Below, one piece after another: positions 55,026 to 64,000 of a DNA stretch of 64,000 bases. Position 1 is the stretch's first letter. The number at the start of each line of letters is the position of its first letter. The stretch is from Chelydra serpentina (taxonomy: Eukaryota; Chordata; Testudines; Chelydridae): positions 29,734,001-29,798,000 of the forward strand of contig JBAIAC010000051.1 in assembly GCA_037349315.1 (NCBI GenBank), read 5' to 3'. Below the pieces are notes generated by a model. The model had not been told where the DNA came from and searched no databases. It saw only the letters and a list, made by a program, of their open reading frames with translations. A program made the translations under genes and the position numbers.

Positions 55026-56950
55026 GAGGGAGGTCAGTCTGCTCAGGCTGCCCTGCTGGCTGGAGCTCTCTCCTTTTGTGGACTGCTGCTGGCTGAAGTT
55101 CGCCCTTTAGATTGCTGCTGCTGCTGAGTGGGGGGGCGGGGGCATTGCCGGCCTGCCCCTCCCCGCCGTGTCTCTGGAGGGAGAAGCATGGGCCTCACCA
55201 CCACCTTCGGGGTTGCTTCTATTTGGACAGCTGACTGCTGTTTGCTGCTGTGCCGGAGACGCTGCTGTTGTCCAGGAGGAGGAAGAGGAGGACACCTGCT
55301 GAGGGACATTGTGGAGGGGGTTTGTTCACGAACTGAGTGACTTTTAACACCTCTGCTCCTGGGGCGGTGGTGACTTTTATTGCTGCTGTGGGGAGCAAGG
55401 GGGAGAAGCATGGAGCCCTCCCCCTCGCCCATCTTCCCCCTCCCCACGACCCCGACCGTTGCTGCCGCCCCCTCCACCGCCCTGCTTAACACCTAGATCT
55501 GCTCTTCATCCCTCACCGTGGCTGACTGTTTCCCCCCCTTCGTCACCTGGGACTGGTTGCAGCAGTGACCAGCTGTGACGAACTAGGACTGTTGTTAATG
55601 TTTTCCCTAAGTACTGTGTGGGTGCCTCGGTTTCCCCTATGCAGTGCTTAAGTATCTAGGTGGTGGAACAAGGGTGCATGATTGTTACAGAGCCCTAGAA
55701 GGCAGGTGTGGGCAGGGGCCTGGACACAGAGAATGGCCCTGTCTCCTGGCAACAGATGGCCCGGCCCCTCCCCTGCAAAGGTGCGAGCTGAAGGTGTTGG
55801 AACAAAGGGATCAGGTAACCTCCTGGCCCGGGAAGGCGACAAAGGGGGAGACGGGGCTGGAGAGTTTCAGTTTGGAGCTGGCTTGGGAAGAGGAGGGGAG
55901 AGGGGCAGACAGGGTCTGGCCTCCCTGCCCTGTTTGGAGCTGTGGGGTGAAATGCAGGGAGCCCCAAGCTGGGGTCTAAGCTCCCTGCCCCCCGGAAGGG
56001 CCCGACTGAGGGGTCCTGGATGTACTAACAAGCTCTGTTTGGACTGTGTTCCTGGCATCTCTAATAAACCTTCTGTTCTACTGGCTAGCTGAGACTCCCA
56101 GTGAATCCGGGGAAGAGGGGTGCAGGGCCGGACTCCCCTATACTCCGTGACACCAGCAATAAGACTGAGTTACACAAGTGCACATGGGCGCACGTGTCTC
56201 CTCACCTTGGACTTTCCCTCCCCCCAGCTGCGTTTGGCTGGTGGGGCCCCCTCCCTGCCGTGCTCCCCAGCCTCCCTGTATTAGTTTGCCCACCCCCCTG
56301 CAGCCTGCCCCGCCCGCCACTTGCTTTGACCCTTTATAGTTTCACTTTCTGTTACTTTGCTTGCTCCACCCCAGTCCTTCAGTGTTTGCTGCCTGCCCCA
56401 CCTCAAACTTTGTGATTTGGTTTAGTTGCTTGTCCCTCCCTTAGACCTGAAGTTTCCTCCTGTGCTTTGCATGGCCTCCCTTTTCCCCTTGTCCTTTTTT
56501 ACCACCACCCCCCAAGCTCAGTCCCTCTCACCTGAGCACCCATGCCCACTTCTTGAGCATTTGTGCCTCCTTTCCGTTGCCCCCCTGCCTCTGTTCACAG
56601 ACTCCCTAATACTATTGTAGTTCCTTCCCCTCCCAGTGCAGCCGGAGGAAGCCGTATCCCTACCCAGTGCCTGTGTCCCACCACTTTTTTTGCCCCTACA
56701 TCCCACACTGCTGACGCCCTCCTCCCCTGCCTGCAGCCTAGCGGGGAGGAGTGGTTGCCTTCCCTCCCCCCCCTGGGGTGCCCTCCTTCCGTGCGTGGAG
56801 CTTAAAAATGGGGAGTGGTTAGCCCCTTCCCCCACGTCCCCCTGCCCTTCCTACTGGATCCTCCTCCCCTGCGCATTGCTTAGTGGGGAGAAGCGGCTGC
56901 CCATCATATCCCAACCCCCATATTAGGGCCTCCTCCTGCCTCTCACCAAC
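55026..56950 (+). mobile_element. Tx1-like copy C: 5'UTR with LTR insertion
   Basis: Begins GGAGGGAGGTCAGTC as in copy B. It is interrupted by a solo LTR at 55574-56152, then continues with sequence matching 47735-48194 and about 320 bp beyond, up to the ORF1 ATG at 56951. The whole 5'UTR, without the LTR, is about 1.35 kb. Confidence 0.78.
55574..56152 (+). mobile_element. Solo LTR of the Gmr1-like family, with empty site in copy B
   Basis: 579 bp, TGTGACGAACTAGG to CTCCGTGACA, related to the LTRs at 32951 and 35765. The target duplication is CCAGC (55569-55573, 56153-56157). The undisturbed site GTGACCAGCAATAAG is present once in copy B near 47724. Confidence 0.95.
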
Positions 56951-58266
56951 ATGGAGGGGGACCCTGTTCCTGCCCCTCCCCGCCCCTGCTTCTATCCCTG
57001 CTCTGTTAACCCCATGGCTTCCCCCCTGCCACCGCCCCTGCCTGTCCCAGCGGCTGTCCTCTCGGCCACCACTAGCCCAGACTCCACCGCTGTCATGGCT
57101 GCCCCTTCCACCGGCAAAATGGGCCAGGGAAATAAGAAGGGCAAAGGCCCCACCCGGAAAACAAAAACTTCCACTGGCGGGGCTGCCCTCCCTGCCGCGG
57201 CCCCGACACCTGCCGCGGCCTCTTCCTCCCCAGCCGTTCCCTCTGCCCTTAGCCCCCAGAGCCTATGCCCAGGTGGCTGCCTCCCCCACACCATCTGCCC
57301 CGACTGCTGCCGCCTCTGGTACTATCCCTGGCGGCCAGGGTCCCTTCCCCTCACTGACCAGGATGCCCGGTGTCCGCTGCCTCCTGGTGCCTGCCTCGCC
57401 CCATGTTGAAACATACGTGCAGGCGTTGGCAAGGGTGGTGGGGCCCACGGCCATCGTGGCAGCCTCCAAGATGTAAGGTTGTATTCTTCCTAGCATCAGA
57501 GGTTGCAGCTCAGGAGGCGGGAGAGAACGGCCTGGCGATGGAGGGCGTGTATGTCTCCCTTGAACCTCTGGAGGACTAGGGTGTATGGGTGGTATTGACC
57601 TCCGTCACGTTCTTCCTGCCCAATGCTGCCCTGTTGCCTGCCCTCTCCACCCTGGGGAAGCCCATTTCTGTCCTCAGCCTTCTCCCGCTAGCCTGCCAGG
57701 ACCCCGCCCTCTGCCACATTCTGTCCTTCCGCCGGCAGGTGCAGATCCAAGTGCCGCCGACGGGGCGTGGCGGAGCGGCGCTCGAGGGGTCCTTCCTGGT
57801 GCCCTACCAGGGGGCCCATTACTGGGTCCACTATTCAATGGGGGAGGACCGGTGCTTCCTCTGCTGGGTGACGGGACATGTCCGGAGGGACTGCCCCCTG
57901 GCCTGGCCTGGCCTGGAGGGGCATCCGGGACCCCCGAGACCCGTGAGGGCGCCGGCCCTGTCACCGCCGGCCACCTGTGGAGAAGAGGGCGGCAAGATCC
58001 TTGCTGGCTGCGGGAGAGGGCCCGCCCCAGTGGGAGGTTTCCCTTCCCCTCGCTGTCCTGCCCTTGCCACCCCGTGCCCCAGGGCCCTTGCACCCTGGCC
58101 CTGCTCCTGCCGACCGGCCCTCCACCTCAAGTCACGGGCTTGATCCCTCCCCTCTGATGAGGAGGGAGAGGAGGCCCCCCGAAAGATGCTGCGGGGGGCT
58201 TAAGTCACTTCATCTTCCGCCGCACCCTGGACGGAGCCCCGCTGGAGCCGTTAGCCACGGCAGCGG
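56951..58266 (+). pseudogene. Tx1-like ORF1, copy C
   Basis: The ATG at 56951 opens a Pro/Ala-rich N-terminus with a Lys patch (GNKKGKGPTRKTKTS). A frameshift near 57255 leads to VRCLLVPASPHVETYVQALA, a stop at 57474-57476, further shifts, then the knuckle CFLCWVTGHVRRDC in 57589-58143. It is the only copy in which a natural-looking ORF1 start follows an intact 5'UTR. Confidence 0.78.
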
Positions 58267-58831
58267 ATGGAGACACCACTGTCTCCCCAGTTGAGCCCCC
58301 CCCCCCGAGGAGGTGTCTGCATCAGTTCCCGCGGCCCCTATGCCACCTGTGCCCCCGCTGTCGCTGATGTCGGGGTGATCATAGCCCCTGCAACTGGCAG
58401 GGATGTCGCCGGGGCTGTGGGGACTGGCATCACCTCTATCTTTGATGAGATCGAGGCCCTGGGTCTGACCCCGGTCACCCAGGGGGAGGACGACCTTCCG
58501 CCAGCGGGCCTCGATCTGGGTGGCGACTTACTCCCACCGCCCCCTCCTCCTTCCAGCTTTTCACCCTTAACTGTTGCCCCGGCTCTGGTCCTTGGGGTGC
58601 CCCTGGCCCTCCCTATCTGCCCGACCGAGGATGGCACTACACCTGAGGCAGCTGAGCCCTTCCTCTGTCTTCTCCACCGGAGGTTGATGGGGTTGGTGCT
58701 TCGGGAACCGCAGCTGCGGCTGGTCCTGTTGGCATATGCCGACGACGTGCTCCTCATGGTCCAGGACCCGGACGACTTGGTGCGGGTGGAGGCTTGCCAG
58801 GCGATCTACTTGGCGGCCTCCTCCGCCCGGG
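58267..58831 (+). pseudogene. Deletion-fused ORF1/RT of copy C
   Basis: ORF1 C-terminal sequence (DEIEALGLTPVTQGEDD) runs to GCTGAGCCC and then becomes RT (FLCLLHRRLMGLVLREPQLR, LLAYADDVLLMVQDPDD). The junction at GAGCCC (58654-58659) removes about 2.8 kb relative to copy B, including all of the endonuclease and the first RT motifs. The frame stays open across the joint. A SINE follows. Confidence 0.85.
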
Positions 58832-59015
58832 TCATAGAATCATAGAATCATAGAATATCAGGGTTGGAAGGGACCTTAGTAGTTCATCTAGTCCAACCCC
58901 CTGCTCACAGCAGGACCAATCCCCAATTTTGCCCCAGATCCCCAAATGGCCCCCTCAAGGATTGAACTCACAACCCTGGGTTTAGCAGGCCAATGCTCAA
59001 ACCACTGAGCTATCC
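58832..59015 (-). mobile_element. CR1-tailed tRNA SINE in Tx1 copy C
   Basis: The same SINE family as 44846-45027 but at a different RT position (after GCCCGGGTC), so an independent insertion. The tail carries three ATTCTATG-type units. Confidence 0.9.
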
Positions 59016-60741
59016 CTGGGCAACTGGGTCAAGAGCTCTGGCCTGGTGGTAGGGGACGGGTGGCAGGCGAGCTCCCTCCCACCCGCACTTCAGGCCATCA
59101 GGTGCTCTATCTCGGCATTTACCTTTCCGCCACACATCTGTCTCCGCCGGAGAACTGGCACGGTTTAGAGGGCAGGGTGACCGAGCGGCTCCGGAGATGG
59201 ACAGGACTACTCCGGTGCCTCTCCTTTTGAGGGAGGGCACTGGTGCTCAATCAACTAGTCCTGTCCATGCTCTGGTACCGGCTCAACACCCTGGTCCCGG
59301 CCCCGGATTTCCTGGCCAACCTCTGGAAGTTGATCCTGGAGTTCTTTTGGTCAGGACTGCAGTGGGTCTCTGCAGGGGTTCTCCACCTACCTCTGGAGGA
59401 GGGAGGGAAGGGCCTGAAGTGCCTACGTGCTCAGGTCCATGTCTTCCGTCTCCAGGCCCTGCAGAGGCTCCTTTATGGTGCAGGTAGTCCGGCGTGGAGC
59501 ACGTTGGCACACGCCTTCCTCCGCCGCCTCTGAGGGCTCCGATATGACTGGCAGATCTTTTTTCTCCACCCGAGAGGTCTTCTGCGAGACCTCTCCGAGC
59601 TGCCGGTCTTCTACCAGGACCTTCTCCAGACCTGGAAGCTTTTTTCGGCAACCAGGTCCTTTGTGGCTACTGAGGGAGCGGACCTCCTCGAGGAGCCCCT
59701 GCTACACAACCCCAATTTACATGTGCAGGTGGCAGAATCTCCCTCGGTGCGCTGGAGGTTGGTCCTGGCAGAAACCACCACAGTCGGAGACCTCCTGGAC
59801 TACGGCATGGGGGACTGGGTGGATCCCCGTGTGCTCGGTCGGCGCATGGGGCTCTCCACCCTTCTGACACCCTGGTGCGTACTCTGGAAGGTGGAGGCCA
59901 CCTTGTCACCTGATTCGCTCATCTTCCTGCGGCGAGCCCTGCGAGAGGGCGCTCCCCACCCACCCCTCACCCCGGGCCTTCCGGACATTTTTCTTCTGTC
60001 CCTGTTCTGCGAGCCCCCCCCCAGCCTCCCCGCTCCCACACTCTGAGCCGGCTGCACACCCTGCAGCCGGTCCAGATTCGAACCACGCCCAGGGACCACC
60101 TGTACATGCTCGTGCTCCACACATTGCATTTCCTCACCCTCGTGTCCCACCTCGACACCAAACGACGAGACTATCTTCCACGAAAGGAGGGTGAGGAGCC
60201 CCGGTGGGCCAGCCTTTATTCCACCTTGGTCCCACGGTCCTCCGGGGATATTGGTTGGAGGCTCCTTCATGGAGCTGTGAGCACGGGCGTGCACCTGGCG
60301 CGGTTCACCCCTGTCCCCGAGGCCTGACCCTTTTGTGGTATGAGGGAGAACCTGGCGCATGCCTGCCTTGAATGCGCCAGGTTGCAGCCCCTATTCTGGC
60401 TCCTCCAGAACCTCTTGTTGAAGTTCTGGCTGCACTTCTCCCCACAGTTGTTCCTTTTTGCACACCCCGTCCGTGGCCCCACGAAGTCGCGAGACCTCCT
60501 CCTCATCCTCCTCCCGGCTCTAGCTAAAGTGTCCATCTATAATACCAGGAGGAGGATGTTGGACGAGGGGGTCCTCTGTGACCGTGGGGCCTATTTCCGC
60601 TCCTCCCTAGTTTCACGTATCCGGGCAAAGTTTCACTGGGCACCGTCCGCTGGCTCCCTAGACAGCTTTGAGGAGCAGTGGGCACTGTCCGAGGTTCTCT
60701 GCTTTGTGTCCCCATCCGGTATCCTCATTTTGAACCTTTGA
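59016..60741 (+). pseudogene. Tx1-like ORF2 C-terminal part, copy C
   Basis: Continues from the RT thumb (NWVKSSGLVVGDGWQ) to the C-terminus in several phases. The zinc finger reads stop-PFCGMRENLAHACLEC: the first Cys codon is TGA near 60327. It ends at the same stop position as copies A and B. Confidence 0.8.
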
Positions 60742-60897
60742 CCTTCACTCCAATCCCTGATTTTCATTAGTTGTCCCCCGCATTCACTTGGTCCCTGGGT
60801 CCAGTGGTCCCTCCCGCTAGGCTGGGGGAGGGGCCTTTAAAAGTGGGCGGGCTTGCACCTGCCCACCTCCCGGGTTTTCCAATAGGCACCCCGCTAC
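60742..60897 (+). other. 3'UTR of Tx1 copy C
   Basis: Same as copy B and ends CCAATAGGCACCCCGCTACA at 60897. Unrelated sequence (CTCCCCACTGTTC) follows, so this marks the true 3' terminus. Confidence 0.75.
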
Positions 60898-60986
60898 ACT
60901 CCCCACTGTTCAAAGAAAGAGCTAAATAGGTTTCATTAGGACCCTCTTTGTTATTTTAAATGCTCAATCAGAGCTGAAGTTTCTTA

Positions 60987-61813
60987 AGGCCTTGGCTACA
61001 CTTAGGAGTTACAGCGCAATAAAACTGCCTGCAGCGCTGTAACTTACTAACTGGCTACACTTGCAAGGCACGTGCAACGGTGTATCTCCTCAGATACAGC
61101 GCTGCATGTACTCCACCTCCCCGAGAGAAATAGCAACTGTTGCGAAGTCGGTGGAACGCTGGTCTTTCAGTATAGCCGAGGAACTCCGCAGTTACTGACC
61201 TCTGGAAGCTCCCTTTGTTTTGAAATGGCACTTCCGGGTTGGAGTGCAGAGCTCCGTCTGGAGCTGCTAGCTGCTACAAACACAGCTTTACAAACACAGC
61301 TACTGTTTGCAGGCGGGGGGGGGGGGAGGGGGCTCCGTTAGGAATGCCGGCAGCAAAGTTGCCTTGGACAGAGACGGCGGGGGGAGGGGAGGGGAGAAGA
61401 GAAGAACGGCGGGGGGGGGGGGGGAGGGCTCCGTTTCCCCAAGTTCTCTTTTATCTGCTCTTTAAAAACAAACAAAGCCCCTGCTGTTTGCTTTCAGTGA
61501 TTGAGAGAGAGGCAGGGGATGTGGAGGTGTGGAAATAATGAGCTGACACTCTGTGGAGATTCCAAAAACCCACTCTCTCTCCCAAAACTCTCCCTGTCAA
61601 AGTACCCCTCACCCCCCCATTTGAAAAGCACGTTGCAGCCACTTGAATGCCCATAATGCACCGCTCCCAATACAGCTGCAAATGCCTCAAATGTAGCCAC
61701 CTTACTGCGCTGGCAGCTGCCAGTGTGGACAGGCTGCAGCGCTTTCCCTACTCAGCTGTACGAAGACGGGTTTAACTCACAGCGCTGTACATCTGCAAGT
61801 GTAGCCAAGGCCT
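60987..61813. mobile_element. Non-autonomous TIR DNA element
   Basis: Perfect 17-bp terminal inverted repeats AGGCCTTGGCTACACTT (60987-61003) and its complement (61797-61813). A subterminal hairpin has arms GTTACAGCGC (61008-61017) and GCGCTGTAAC (61034-61043). G-runs lie at 61313-61330 and 61410-61425. No transposase. The flanks show no convincing target duplication, so the superfamily is open. Confidence 0.82.
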
Positions 61814-61935
61814 AAGATGGGGCACTGTTTCTGCCCAGCCTGCAAAGAGCTAAAAATCACTGAGAGCTGGAATCACTTGAGATGGGGCAGTGTTTCTGCC
61901 TAGCCTGCAAAGAGCTGAAAATTACTAAGAGACTG
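61814..61935 (+). repeat. 66-bp tandem duplication
   Basis: AGATGGGGCACTGTTTCTGC and the following 45 bp recur about 66 bp later as AGATGGGGCAGTGTTTCTGC, with a few substitutions. Confidence 0.85.
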
Positions 61936-62822
61936 ACATGCAGCGGTCACAGCAGAGAGGCAGGTGGCAGCAGAAGGTGGCTGACAGTCGACCGGTGAAT
62001 GAGTGGCTGGTGAGCAGAACGAGCGGCTGGTGAGGCAACAAGGAACCACAGCTGGTGGGACGGCCAGGCAGTGAAGAGCAGCGGCTGGTGGGACAGCCAG
62101 ACAAAGCAGGTGCTCATATGGTAGAGCAAGCAAGGTGCCTTCTTTCATGGGTGGAAGGTGAACTCACACAGATGCGCCTCTGAACCCTAGGTCCTCTCTG
62201 ACCAAGGACAACACTATGAGTGGGGTATGATGAGGGAGCAGAGAGGGACATAGAAAAAGAACTTTTGGTTGCAGAATTCAAGAACATTAGGCAGAAGGCA
62301 CCACCCCATGCACTCTGGGGTGGGCGTCCTGCTCACAGTTTTAAAATTATGCATTCCGCTTGTGGCATTTTCCCTAATTAATGTCAGGTGACTTCTCTCC
62401 TTTATTTTCTACACTCAGACTCGGTGCTTGTGAGTGGGGAAGTATTGCCTCTCAGAGGCGCCCAGGGGTGGTGTGTAATTTTCCCAGGTTACTGGGTTGG
62501 GGCTCGAGCCAATTCTGTGTTGTATTGTTGAAAAGGAACCCCGAGATATTGAACCCAGCCCCAATTGCTGCTGGTTCCACCTGGCAGAAGGGTTGCACAA
62601 GTAACTGGGGTCATCTTCAACCCCTCCCTGCCAGGCCCTGAGAGCTGCAGATGCCTCACAAGGACCATCTGCAGAGAAAGAATCAGAGACAAGTGTGCAA
62701 TCAGAGAAGATTGCACCCCTGGATCCACCTGCAGCTGAATCGACAATCTCAGGATACTAATTGCTGATGAAAACTCTGCTGTGATGAAGGAGTCAGCCTA
62801 GAGTCAGCAGAAGGGGTAGTCC
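61936..62822. other. Unassigned
   Basis: A short internal repetition of GGCTGGTGGGACRGCCAG-like units near 62050-62100. Otherwise nothing recognised. Confidence 0.35.
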
Positions 62823-63804
62823 GGCCCAGAGTGAAGAGACCGGTGCTGGGGCCGGTTTTGTTCAATATCTTCATCAACGACCTGGCGGATGGTGTGGACT
62901 GCACCCTTAGCAAGTTTGCAGATGACACTAAACTGGGAGGAGTGGTTGATACGCTGGAGGGTAGGGACAGGATACAGAGGGACCTAGACAAACTAGAGGA
63001 TTGGGCCAAAAGAAATCTGATGAGGTTCAACAAGGACAAGTGCAGAGTCCTGCACTTAGGATGGAAGAATCCCATGCACTGCTACAGACTTGGGACCGAG
63101 TGGCTGGGCAGCAGTTCTGCAGAAAAGGACCTAGGGGTTACAGTGGACGAAAAGCTGAATATGAGTCAACAGTGTGCCCTTGTTGCCAAGAAGGCTAACG
63201 GCATTTTGGGCTGTATAAGTAGGGGCATTCCAGCAGATCGAGGGACGTGATTATTCCCCTCTATTCGGCACTGGTGAGGCCTCATTTGGAGTACTGTGTC
63301 CAGTTTTGGGCCCCACACTACAAGAAGGATGTGGATAAATTGGAAAGAGTCCAATGGAGGGCAACAAAAATGGTTAGGGGGCTGGAGCACATGACTTATG
63401 AGGAGAGGCTGAGGGAACTGGGATTGTTTAGCCTGCAGAAGAGAAGAGTGTGGGGGGATTTGATAGCTGCTTTCAACTACCTAAAAGGGGGTTCCAAAGA
63501 GGATGGATCTAGACTGTTCTCAGTGGTAGAAGATGACAGAAGAAGGAGTAATGGTCTCAAGTTGCAGAGGGGGAGGTTTAGGTTGGATATTAGGAAAAAC
63601 TTTTTCACTAGTAGGGTGGTGAAGCACTGGAATGGGTTACCTAGGGAGGTGGTGGAATCTCCTTCCTTAGAGGTTTTTAAGGTCAGACTTGACAAAGCCC
63701 TGGCTGGGATGATCTAGTTGGGGTTGGTCCTGCTTTGAGCAGGGGGTTGGACTAGATGACCTCCTGAGGTTCCTTCCAACCCTGAGATTCTATGATTCTA
63801 TGAT
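62823..63804 (+). mobile_element. CR1-B tail (5'-truncated)
   Basis: Starts in RT just upstream of the catalytic motif and ends GATTCTATGATTCTATGAT. The same subfamily as 9306-10596 and 21731-24945. Confidence 0.9.
62831..63717 (+). pseudogene. CR1-B ORF2, RT palm and C-terminus
   Basis: Frame 62831-63250 carries [34 protein letters not shown] and [18 protein letters not shown]. After a frameshift near 63240, frame 63247-63717 carries [20 protein letters not shown] and the end LDKALAGMI. The N-terminal three quarters of ORF2 are missing. Confidence 0.88.
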
Positions 63805-64000
63805 GGGCAGAGAAAAAGATGGACCAAGATGTCAGGATATGTCCTGTTTCTTTAAATGTTTGAGCACATTTCTTAGAGACAAAACCACAATAATTTGGCG
63901 AGTGGCAGACAAGACCAGGGGCCAGATTCTCAGCTGTGTCTGAGCAGCTCTCAGAGCAGTATACATGAAGAGCTGCAAAAGTAGCTTTAAGCTACCTCTG
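63805..64000. other. Unassigned edge
   Basis: Nothing recognised. Confidence 0.4.

Noticed and set aside
61300..61440. CpG-island promoter at the G-runs
   Set aside because: The G-runs lie inside a TIR element and no gene follows.

Overview
The window looks like repeat-dense vertebrate, most probably chelonian (turtle or tortoise), nuclear DNA. Three short tRNA-derived SINEs have heads with A/B-box-like sequence and tails identical in style to CR1 3' ends, which is the hallmark of the cryptodiran SINE family. CR1 LINEs dominate, and there is an old MIR/CORE-SINE-like relic. I found no host protein-coding gene, functional tRNA, rRNA or CRISPR array: nearly every long open frame belongs to a transposable element.

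Layout. 0.3-6.0 kb: an almost intact full-length CR1 (minus strand) with ORF1, ORF2 and a 5'UTR made of tandem promoter-like monomers. 6.3-11.2 kb: decayed CR1 copies, a CR1 nested in another CR1, and a gag fragment with a SCAN-like segment. 12.5-15.3 kb: an LTR inserted into an older inverted LTR, which also carries a CR1 tail and is flanked by a 67-bp direct duplication. 16.6-21.7 kb: a Ty3/gypsy-type element (minus) whose integrase lies upstream of reverse transcriptase, the order typical of Gmr1-like elements; a palindrome-bearing MITE sits between its RT and RNase H. 21.7-24.9 kb: a second nearly full-length CR1, fused to the gypsy gag. 25-31 kb: MIR relic, SINE, solo LTR (TSD CTTAT), CR1 tail. 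31-38 kb: a third CR1 subfamily split by a complete but non-autonomous Gmr1-like element (TSD GGCCC) and a solo LTR (TSD CCTTC).

40-60.9 kb: three head-to-tail copies of a Tx1-like (L1-clade) LINE. In two junctions the 3' end of one copy abuts the 5' end of the next with no intervening DNA. Copy B carries an endogenous-retrovirus 5' fragment (LTR, tRNA-Ser-type primer site, start of gag) in place of its ORF1 N-terminus. Copy C carries a solo LTR whose empty site survives in copy B, and a 2.8-kb microhomology deletion. 60.9-64 kb: a second TIR element and a further CR1 tail.

The elements do not form a pathway. What the window records is layered insertion, trans-mobilisation and decay. The points most worth following are the Tx1-like tandem array, the integrase-before-RT elements with SCAN-like gag, the CR1 promoter monomers, and the long 67-bp duplication around a truncated LTR. 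Family names rest on motif reading only; no database search was possible.
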